A stretch of DNA of 24,271 nucleotides, taken from assembly GCA_946621635.1 (NCBI GenBank), contig CAMOOR010000031.1, forward strand, positions 1-24,271, written 5' to 3'. The stretch's first letter is position 1, and each line of letters opens with the position of its first letter. Below are positions 15,567 through 23,036 of this stretch, one piece after another. Source of the stretch: Colimorpha sp002372855. GTDB lineage: Bacteria; Bacteroidota; Bacteroidia; Bacteroidales; P3. Below the pieces are notes generated by a model, which made no database searches, was not told the DNA's origin, and saw only the letters and a list, made by a program, of their open reading frames with translations. The position numbers and the translations under genes were made by a program.

Positions 15567-15590
15567 GTAGGTAGTTAGTACCTACTTTAT
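15567..15590 (+). terminator. possible weak terminator after the DUF5131 gene
   Basis: GTAGGTA (15567-15573) and TACCTAC (15579-15585) form a 7-bp stem with a 5-nt loop, followed by TTTAT. It lies between the convergent DUF5131 and CNNM/CBS genes. Confidence 0.4.
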
Positions 15591-15610
15591 CGCTACTGAT
15601 AGCCAGGTGA

Positions 15611-16666
15611 TTACTCGGGGAGTTTGATTTCTTTGAAACGGCTCTGGCGTTTCTGCCAGCGCTCGCGGGCGTACTGCTGCATGTCCGCCACCTCGTCGCT
15701 CTCGTCGATGATTTCGAGGCCGAAGATGGTCTCGATGATGTCCTCCAGGGTGATGATGCCCTGGAAGGAGCCGAACTCGTCGATGATGCCCGCAATCTGC
15801 TCCTTGTGCTTCAGCAGGCTGTCCCAGATGTCGGCCACGCTCATCTCCTCGTTGAAGAGGGGTATCTCGCGCTTGATTTCGCCGAGGGTCATCTTGAAGT
15901 GGTCCTCGGCCAGCTCCTCCAGCGCCTCGCTGCGCAGCACGTAGCCGGTGATGAAATCCTCCTCTTCGGCATAGACGGGTATGCGCGAAAAGTGGCTGTA
16001 CACATCGCCTTTGTAAAAATCCTTGAGCGTCATGCTCTCGGGGGCCGTGGCGGCCACCACGCGGGGGGTCATCACATCGTAGGCCTTCACATCGCCGAGC
16101 TTGATGATATTCTGGATGATTTTGTTCTCGTCCTCGTCTATCACGCCCTCGTCCTCGCCCATGTCCGCCATGGCGGCCACCTCCTCGCGGCTGACGGCCG
16201 TCTCCTCCTCGTCCTTGCGCGAAATGAGCTTGGTGAGCCATTGCACCAGCACCACCACGGGGTAGAGCCCGACGATGAGCACGCGGATGGTGTTGGCCGT
16301 GAAGCCCATCATGCGGCGCCAGTTGTTGGTGCCGATGGTCTTGGGCACAATCTCGGAGAAGATGAGTATGAGCACCGTCGTCACCGCCGACACCACGCCG
16401 AAGGGCACGCTGTCCAGCGCTATGGCGGCCTGGCGGCCCACGCCGGCGGCGCCGATGGTGTTGGCAATGGTGTTCAGGCTCAGTATGGCGGCAATGGCCT
16501 GGGCGTTGTCCTGCTTGTACTTCTTGAACAGGGTGGCAGGACGGTAGCCCTCGTCCTCGCGCATACTGATAAAGCTCAGGGGGGTGGACATCAACACCGA
16601 TTCCAATATCGAACACAGGAACGATATCGACATCGCACCTAACAGGAATATAATGAGTAGCGTCAT
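15611..16666 (-). CDS. CNNM-domain membrane protein with CBS pair (HlyC/CorC-like, lacking the CorC domain)
   Basis: The product is 351 residues from the ATG at 16666. An earlier ATG at 16732 is rejected because the promoter (16690-16721) lies inside that extension. The N-terminal 150 residues form the CNNM membrane domain, with about four hydrophobic segments (MTLLIIFLLGAMSISFLCSI, SLNTIANTIGAAGVG, AVTTVLILIFSEIVPKTIG, VLIVGLYPVVVLVQWLTKLI) and the conserved SEIVPKTIG. Two CBS motifs follow (VMTPRVVAATAPES to RIPVYAEE; IAGIIDEFGSFQGIITLEDIIETIFG). The protein stops soon after and lacks the C-terminal CorC_HlyC transporter-associated domain found in longer relatives and in many GldE proteins. 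Such proteins are linked to Mg2+ and other divalent-cation transport; the substrate here is inferred only from family. It is transcribed divergently from eno. Confidence 0.85.
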   Translation of the reverse strand: MTLLIIFLLGAMSISFLCSILESVLMSTPLSFISMREDEGYRPATLFKKYKQDNAQAIAAILSLNTIANTIGAAGVGRQAAIALDSVPFGVVSAVTTVLILIFSEIVPKTIGTNNWRRMMGFTANTIRVLIVGLYPVVVLVQWLTKLISRKDEEETAVSREEVAAMADMGEDEGVIDEDENKIIQNIIKLGDVKAYDVMTPRVVAATAPESMTLKDFYKGDVYSHFSRIPVYAEEEDFITGYVLRSEALEELAEDHFKMTLGEIKREIPLFNEEMSVADIWDSLLKHKEQIAGIIDEFGSFQGIITLEDIIETIFGLEIIDESDEVADMQQYARERWQKRQSRFKEIKLPE

Positions 16667-16689
16667 TTCATCTATACTAAAATCCGGTG

Positions 16690-16721
16690 CAAAGATACGA
16701 AGGTTTTGCGAGGTGGCCAAA
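16690..16721 (-). promoter_or_regulatory. promoter of the CNNM/CBS gene
   Basis: Read on the minus strand, TTTG (16721-16718) is followed after 20 nt by TATCTTTG (16697-16690), an exact Bacteroidota promoter. The start codon at 16666 is about 24 nt downstream. Confidence 0.75.
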
Positions 16722-16761
16722 TAATAATGCAAAAAAAACCTGCAAAGCCGGATTTTTTTCG

Positions 16762-16769
16762 TATCTTTG
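16762..16769 (+). promoter_or_regulatory. -7 promoter element of eno
   Basis: TATCTTTG followed by C matches TAnnTTTG exactly. No clear TTTG is found 19-21 nt upstream. The leader to the ATG at 16819 is about 43 nt and very AT-rich, which favours strong initiation. Confidence 0.65.
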
Positions 16770-16818
16770 CATCCTGTTTTGAAATAAAATAATTGTTTAA
16801 CTAAAAATATAAAACATT

Positions 16819-18111
<1,293 letters not shown>

Positions 18112-18134
18112 AAACCTTTTGGCAACCATCCCCC

Positions 18135-18176
18135 AAAGCCGCCGCCCGCATCACGCAGGCGGCGGCTTTCTTTTAT
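18135..18176 (+). terminator. intrinsic terminator of eno
   Basis: A perfect 12-bp GC-rich stem, AAAGCCGCCGCC (18135-18146) with its complement at 18158-18169 and an 11-nt loop, is followed by CTTTTATT. On the opposite strand the tail is only TTT, so it would be a poor terminator for rsgA. Confidence 0.9.
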
Positions 18177-18203
18177 TCCCCTTCCACAAAACCCCAACCC
18201 GAT

Positions 18204-18355
18204 AGGGGTCCGAGAGGTACATAATTCGGCATTTCTTATATCGTTCTTATATCGTTCTCATATACTTCTCATATACTTCTTATATAGGTGATATAAGAAG
18301 TATATGAGAAGTATATAGGAAGTATATAAGAAGGGCCGAATTTGGTAGGTGTCGG
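18204..18355. repeat. palindromic repeat of 11-bp units, copy B
   Basis: This is a second copy of the 4991-5153 element in the same orientation. The core is bounded by AATTCGGC (18223-18230) and GCCGAATT (18335-18342). The left arm (five 11-bp units) and centre are identical to copy A from gtacataattcggc through to gtatataggaa. The right arm differs at four or five positions in its last units and right flank (for example gtatataagaag for ctatatgagaat). The left flank lacks the 10 bp gggtcgaaga found in copy A. It sits beyond the eno terminator and downstream of rsgA, so only read-through from rsgA would be expected to transcribe it. Confidence 0.9.
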
Positions 18356-18373
18356 AGGGGGTTCGGAGGGGGT

Positions 18374-19402
18374 TCAGCGGGGCAAGTCGTCGAGGATGGA
18401 GAGGTAGTTCTGGTAGCGCTCGGGGCTGATGCGGCCGTCGTCGACAGCCTGTTTTACGGCGCAGCCGGGTTCGTGGCGGTGGGTGCAGTTGGCGAAGCGG
18501 CAGCCGTGGAGCACGGCGCGCATCTCGGGGAAGAAGTGCGAGAGTTCCTGCGCCGTGAAGTCGACCATGCCGAACTCCTTGATGCCGGGGGTGTCGATGA
18601 GGTAAGTGGAAAGTGGAGAGTGGAAAGTGGAAAGTTCGGCTGCCGCACCGGGACGAGTGTCGTTGTGGAGAGTGGGGAGCTGTTGTTCCTGTTTACTTTC
18701 CACTTTCCACTTTCCGCTTTCCACTGGAATTATTTCGGCGAAGGTGGTGGTGTGTTTGCCCTTAAGGCTCCAGTCGGAGATTTGGCCCACCTTGAGGCCG
18801 AGGCCAGGGCAGAGGGCGTTGAGCAGGGCGCTCTTGCCCACGCCGCTGTGGCCGGAGAAGAGGACCGCCTTGCCGGCAATCATCTGCTTCAGGGCGTCGA
18901 GGCCTGTGCCCTGCAGGGCGGAGACCTCGAGGACGGGGTAGCCGACGGCGGTGTAGACGGCCTTCAGCTCGTTGTGGATTTGCCAGAGCTCGCTGCCGGG
19001 GTCGCCGTAGAGGTCCACCTTGTTGAAGACCAGGGCGGCGGGGATGTGGTAGGCCTCGGCGGTGACGAGGAGGCGGTCGATGAATCCCGTGGAGGTGCGC
19101 GGCAGGCCGAGGGTGGCCACGATGCAGAGGAGGTCGATGTTGGCGGCGATGACGTGGGTCTGCTTGCTGAGCTTGGTGGCGCGGCGGACGATGTAGTTGG
19201 TGCGGTCGTGCACGTCGTGGATAAGGGCCGTGCCGTCGGCCTCGAGGGAGCAGTCGACGCGGTCGCCCACGGCGACGGGGTTGGTCTGCTTGTTGCCGCG
19301 CAGGCGGTAGTTGCCGCGCAGGCGGCCGTCGAGGGTGGTGCCGTCGGGCAGCAGCAGGCGGTACCAGCTGCCGGTGGTGCGTATGACCAGGGCTTCAATC
19401 AT
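18374..19402 (-). CDS. rsgA: ribosome small-subunit-dependent GTPase RsgA with a palindromic-repeat insertion
   Basis: This 342-residue circularly permuted GTPase releases late assembly factors and checks maturation of the 30S subunit. An N-terminal OB-fold (1-75) is followed by G4 NKVD (127-130), G1 GHSGVGKS (184-191), G2 GKHTTT (215-220) and G3 DTPG (270-273). A C-terminal zinc domain has Cys301, Cys306, His308 and Cys314. About 49 residues separate G2 from G3, where relatives such as E. coli RsgA have about 12-15. The extra stretch (roughly 227-267) is encoded by an inverted repeat of 7-bp units. The frame stays open, so the protein is probably made. The ATG at 19402 is chosen from the family start (IEALVIRTTGSWY); it overlaps the upstream gene's stop by 8 nt (ATGATTGA). 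Confidence 0.93.
   Translation of the reverse strand: MIEALVIRTTGSWYRLLLPDGTTLDGRLRGNYRLRGNKQTNPVAVGDRVDCSLEADGTALIHDVHDRTNYIVRRATKLSKQTHVIAANIDLLCIVATLGLPRTSTGFIDRLLVTAEAYHIPAALVFNKVDLYGDPGSELWQIHNELKAVYTAVGYPVLEVSALQGTGLDALKQMIAGKAVLFSGHSGVGKSALLNALCPGLGLKVGQISDWSLKGKHTTTFAEIIPVESGKWKVESKQEQQLPTLHNDTRPGAAAELSTFHSPLSTYLIDTPGIKEFGMVDFTAQELSHFFPEMRAVLHGCRFANCTHRHEPGCAVKQAVDDGRISPERYQNYLSILDDLPR
18604..18727. repeat. inverted repeat of 7-bp units inserted in rsgA
   Basis: The left arm (18606-18635) is four tandem GTGGAAA-type heptamers plus GT. The right arm (18695-18724) is its reverse complement with 28 of 30 positions matching. The 59-nt spacer contains two further units (GTGGAGA GTGGGGA, 18665-18678). 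In the rsgA reading frame the arms encode VESGKWKVES and LSTFHSPLST. Heptamer arrays of this kind (peptides such as WKVES or FHFPLST) recur in Bacteroidales proteins and intergenic regions. The arrangement allows a stem of about 30 bp in the rsgA message. Confidence 0.88.
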
Positions 19403-20198
19403 CGGTGGAGGTGCTGGGTCGGCGGAAGGAGGTGTAGCCCACGCCGAGCAGGAGGCTGTAGCGGTTGATGCCGAAGGGGTCGTCGTAGGTGCCGGCGCGC
19501 ACATGGACCTGCGCCTTGGCGGCGAGGGAGAGGAAGAGGCCTCCGGTGAGGAAATATTGCGCCTCGGCGCGGAAGAGGAAGCCCATGGTGGAGAACGTGA
19601 AGAGGGAGAGGTCGCTGTCGCTGTCCTCGTCGGCGACGGCACCGGTGAGGCGGTTGACGTAGCGCTCGGAGCGGTCGTAGTGGGTCAGGAAGTCGAGGCA
19701 GATGCCGGCGGTGAGGCTGAGGGAGAGGGCGCGGCTGGGGCAGTAGCCTATGGTGAAGCCCTCCTCGGCGGAGAGGGTCCAGAGGCGTTCAGAGCACTCG
19801 ATGTCGTGGCCTGCGGAGGAGATGCCCTGTGGGGAATAGGAGCGGAGCGAGTCGCCGTCGTAGGCATAGTCGTAGCCGAAGCGGTAGAAGGACACCTCGC
19901 CGTGCATGCCCCAGAAGAAGCGGGGGGAGAAGTTCTTCTCGGCACCGTAGCGGAAGGAGACCGTGAAGGGGGTGCGGGGCGTGTAGGAGAGGGGCGAGAA
20001 GAAGCTCTCGGAGGGCTGCGAGAAGAAGCCGGTGCCGGCGTACAGGGCCACGAGCGAATGGCCGTCCCACGGCTTGGTGGGGCCGCTGGGGACATGGATG
20101 TACTGCGGAATATAGACATAATGGGGCACCGTCTGCGACCGGGCGGCGAGGGCCGTCAGCAGCATGAAAGCAGTGGCATAGAGCGTTTTTTTTGTCAT
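19395..20198 (-). CDS. predicted outer-membrane beta-barrel protein of unknown function
   Basis: The product is 267 residues from the ATG at 20198; earlier in-frame codons up to 20267 lie at or before the transcription start and are excluded. The signal peptide is MTKKTLYATAFMLLTALAARSQ. The mature protein alternates amphipathic strands rich in aromatic residues (FTVSFRYGAEKNF, FFWGMHGEVSFYRFGYDYAY, LSLTAGICLDFLTHYD, FRAEAQYFLTGGLFLSLAAKAQVHV) and ends YSLLLGVGYTSFRR, the pattern of an 8- to 10-stranded porin-like or OmpW/OprG-sized barrel. No close family is recognised. The gene is first in a two-gene operon with rsgA, whose start overlaps this stop; a link between their functions is not obvious. 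Confidence 0.75.
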   Translation of the reverse strand: MTKKTLYATAFMLLTALAARSQTVPHYVYIPQYIHVPSGPTKPWDGHSLVALYAGTGFFSQPSESFFSPLSYTPRTPFTVSFRYGAEKNFSPRFFWGMHGEVSFYRFGYDYAYDGDSLRSYSPQGISSAGHDIECSERLWTLSAEEGFTIGYCPSRALSLSLTAGICLDFLTHYDRSERYVNRLTGAVADEDSDSDLSLFTFSTMGFLFRAEAQYFLTGGLFLSLAAKAQVHVRAGTYDDPFGINRYSLLLGVGYTSFRRPSTSTDD

Positions 20199-20264
20199 AA
20201 CGTTATCTTGCAATTGGTTGAGTCCGTTGCCCTTGCACATCTGCGGGCATTGGCTCTTCTCTTG

Positions 20265-20297
20265 CAAAGATACAAAAAATTTTGTCCTGTCGGCAAA
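20265..20297 (-). promoter_or_regulatory. promoter of the barrel protein-rsgA operon
   Basis: On the minus strand TTTG (20297-20294) is followed after 21 nt by TATCTTTG (20272-20265), an exact consensus. It overlaps the divergent promoter for the M48 gene, so the two may compete. Confidence 0.75.
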
Positions 20298-20311
20298 AAA
20301 TAGTATTTTTG
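20281..20311 (+). promoter_or_regulatory. promoter of the M48 protease-GH2 genes
   Basis: TTTG at 20281-20284 is followed after 19 nt by TATTTTTG at 20304-20311 and then C. Both elements fit the consensus, and the spacer is shared with the divergent minus-strand promoter. Confidence 0.7.
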
Positions 20312-20354
20312 CACCACTTTTTCACAAGCATTTACACGCATTTTGGACCAAACG

Positions 20355-23018
20355 ATGAGACGAATAACAACACTGACGGCAGCGCTGTTGCTGACAATGG
20401 CCGGGAGCCTTGCGCGGGGGCAGATACGCAGCGTGGGGCCGGTGCCGGCGGACCTGAGGATGAACGTCGAGGAGCTGTACGAGGCGGACATGCAGCGTGC
20501 CGAGAAGTACCTGGGCGGACGGGTGCGAAACAAAGAGCAGGTGCTGATGGCCTCGTACCACATTGGCAAGATGCTGACCAGCGGGCGCATTGTCTACGGC
20601 GACGCGGTGAGCCGGATGCTGGAGCGCATAGCCGACACGCTGCTCAGGGACTACCCGGAGCTGCGCTCGGAGTTGCGTTTCTACACCATCAACAGCCCCG
20701 AGGTGAACGCCTTTGCCACCGGCCAGGGCATGGTGTTCGTCAACCTGGGGCTGGTGGCGCAGGCCGAAAACGAGGCCCAGATAGCCTTCGTGCTGAGCCA
20801 CGAAATCATCCACTATTTCCGTTCGCACACCCTCGAGGAGCTGGTGGGCAGGCGGAAAAGGGACAAGGACACGGAGATGGAAGAGGCGCAGCGCGACCTG
20901 ACGGAATTCCTGCGCCAGCACAGTCGCAGCCGCGAAATGGAAAACGAGGCCGACTCGCTGGGCATTGCCATGTTCTACAGCCGCAGCCCCTACGACCGGC
21001 AGGTCAGCGATGGGGTGTTCGACGTGTTGCAGTACGGCGCACTGCCCTTCGACGACGTGGAGTTCGACACCACGTTCTTCAATACGCCCCACTATCAGCT
21101 GACAGGCTGCTGGCTGCGCAGCGTGGCCCCCATCAGCAGCCGCGACAACTACGACGACAGCCGCAGCTCCCACCCCAACATCCTCAGCCGCCGGCGCAAA
21201 TGCGCCTCGCTGATGCAGGGCAAGGGTGGCAAGGCCTTTGTCACCATCGGCCGCGATGAGTTTCTGGCCCTGCGGCACCAGGCACGGATGGAATGCGTGC
21301 GCCAAGAGGTCATCCACGGGCAGTACGCCCGGGCCTTCTACAACGCCTGGCTGCTGCGCCGCGGCGACTGCAGCGAGGCCGACGCCCGCACCCTGGACCG
21401 CCTGATGGCCTTTGCACTCTACAGCCAGGCCCTGCACAAGGTGCACGAAACCTCGGTGGCCAAGCAGGACTACAGCGAGGTGCAGGGCGAGAGCCAGCAG
21501 GTATACTACGCCATGACGCGGATGACCAACGAGCAGGCGCTGCTCACGGCCCTCCACGCCGTGTGGTCGCTGCACATGCGCTTCCCCGGGCAGAAAGAGT
21601 ACGGTCTCATGGCCGGCGACCTGATGGAGGAGCTGCGCTTCAGCGCCAAAAAGAATATCGGCGACTACCTCGAGGAGCTGCCGGCGCCGGACAGCAGCAC
21701 CGCCGTCGGCGACAGCAACGGCATGTCGAAATACGAACGCATACGCCGCAAACGCCGCGAACAGACCGAGCAGACCCCCTCGGCCTACGCCCTGACCGAC
21801 CTCATGATGGCCGACAGCACCCTGGCGCCCCTGCTCAACCGCCACTTGGCTGGCACGGCCGAGCTTGAACACATCGACACCGCCGGCTCCAACGGCATGC
21901 TGCTGTTCAACCCCACGAGCATCATCATGGACTACCTGACCAACGAGATAAAGGTGGCGAAGAGCGCCGCCAACGAGCAACGCCTCTCCCGGCGTCTGGC
22001 GCTGAACTGCGAACGCCTGGGCATGCACAGCGTCGACTTCTCCGACGACCAGCTGCACCAGATGACCGATGCCGGCCAATACAACGACTTCCTCACCCTC
22101 TGCGAGTGGATGAACGAGTTCTGGCTTGCCAAAGGAGCTTTCCACATGCACTACTCCGTGCAGCCCGAGATGGACGACCTGATGGACCGCCACAAGGCCA
22201 GCCGGGTGAACCTCACCGCCATGCTCAACGAGGAGTACACGCCACGCACCTTCATGTTCCACTCGGTGTTTCTGCCGATACTGCTGCCCGTGGCCTTCGT
22301 CGATTTCTTCACCGGCATAGAAAACACCGCCATGGCCACGCTCACCGTCGACGCCCGCCGCGGTGAAGTGCTGCTCAAACAGAACTACAGCTACCAGATG
22401 GCCGACCACAACGGCCTGGTGGACGCCATGCTCTACGACTCCTACATCCAGGGCACGACAGGCAAGACGCCCAAAGGCTTCCTGGGGCGCCGTGCCGCCA
22501 TTGCCGCCGGCACGGCCTTCGGCATGGCCGGATTCTCGCCCTTGGCCCAGGACCACTTCGTGGCCTTCACGCCGTGGCTCTCGCTGGAGTATGCCATCAA
22601 GCGCAACTACTCTCTCACCGCCTGGGCACGCTACCACGAAGGCTACCCCGACGTGGTGAACGACAACGGCACGCCGCTTTCGTCGGACCAGCTCACCCTT
22701 GGCCTCGCCGTACGCCGATACCCGTTCACCAGCTTCGCCCCCTACGGCTTCTACAGGACCTTCGGCGTCCACTGGGTGCGCATGCAATACTACCGCGACA
22801 ACAGCGTGCACAACACCTTCGGCATCCACGCAGGCGTGGGGCGCAACTACGTCTTCCTCGACCGGCTGATGTTCAACTACGAGATCTTGTACGCCTGCAC
22901 CCTTGGCGTCGGGCGATCCTACTTCGGCAGCAGCGAAGAAGACGCGATGCCCCTTAACGACGCCTTCCTGTCCAACCTCCTGACCTTCAAAATCGGTCTT
23001 GGATTCCTGCCCTTCTAA
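20355..23018 (+). CDS. secreted M48-family metalloprotease with C-terminal beta-barrel-like region
   Basis: The product is 887 residues from the ATG at 20355; an in-frame TTG at 20343 is less likely. Signal peptide MRRITTLTAALLLTMAGSLARGQ suggests periplasmic or outer-membrane location. The N-terminal domain is an M48 zinc protease: HEIIH with His149, Glu150 and His153, and the third-ligand motif ENEAD (Glu196-Asp200), preceded by NAFATGQGMVFVNLGL. All catalytic residues are present. A long helical middle (about 230-640) with no recognised family follows. Residues about 715-887 look like paired transmembrane beta strands (VAFTPWLSLEYAIKRNYSLT, LTLGLAVRRYPFTSFAPYGF, FGIHAGVGRNYVFL) and end LTFKIGLGFLPF with a terminal Phe, as in outer-membrane barrels. 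BepA-type M48 proteases act in outer-membrane protein quality control; a similar role is only inferred. GH2 follows after 18 nt. Confidence 0.82.
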   Translation: MRRITTLTAALLLTMAGSLARGQIRSVGPVPADLRMNVEELYEADMQRAEKYLGGRVRNKEQVLMASYHIGKMLTSGRIVYGDAVSRMLERIADTLLRDYPELRSELRFYTINSPEVNAFATGQGMVFVNLGLVAQAENEAQIAFVLSHEIIHYFRSHTLEELVGRRKRDKDTEMEEAQRDLTEFLRQHSRSREMENEADSLGIAMFYSRSPYDRQVSDGVFDVLQYGALPFDDVEFDTTFFNTPHYQLTGCWLRSVAPISSRDNYDDSRSSHPNILSRRRKCASLMQGKGGKAFVTIGRDEFLALRHQARMECVRQEVIHGQYARAFYNAWLLRRGDCSEADARTLDRLMAFALYSQALHKVHETSVAKQDYSEVQGESQQVYYAMTRMTNEQALLTALHAVWSLHMRFPGQKEYGLMAGDLMEELRFSAKKNIGDYLEELPAPDSSTAVGDSNGMSKYERIRRKRREQTEQTPSAYALTDLMMADSTLAPLLNRHLAGTAELEHIDTAGSNGMLLFNPTSIIMDYLTNEIKVAKSAANEQRLSRRLALNCERLGMHSVDFSDDQLHQMTDAGQYNDFLTLCEWMNEFWLAKGAFHMHYSVQPEMDDLMDRHKASRVNLTAMLNEEYTPRTFMFHSVFLPILLPVAFVDFFTGIENTAMATLTVDARRGEVLLKQNYSYQMADHNGLVDAMLYDSYIQGTTGKTPKGFLGRRAAIAAGTAFGMAGFSPLAQDHFVAFTPWLSLEYAIKRNYSLTAWARYHEGYPDVVNDNGTPLSSDQLTLGLAVRRYPFTSFAPYGFYRTFGVHWVRMQYYRDNSVHNTFGIHAGVGRNYVFLDRLMFNYEILYACTLGVGRSYFGSSEEDAMPLNDAFLSNLLTFKIGLGFLPF

Positions 23019-23036
23019 CCCTACAGCACATAACCC

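Larger units (their letters stand above)
18112..18373. other. intergenic region between convergent eno and rsgA
   Basis: No gene is seen here. It holds the eno terminator (18135-18176), copy B of the palindromic repeat (18204-18355), and a short GGAGGGGGTTC direct repeat (about 18353-18374) next to the rsgA stop. No separate T-run terminator for rsgA is visible on the minus strand. Confidence 0.8.

Noticed and set aside
15611..16666. Assignment of the CNNM/CBS protein as GldE
   Set aside because: It lacks the C-terminal CorC-type domain and is not adjacent to gldD, so only the family name is supported.
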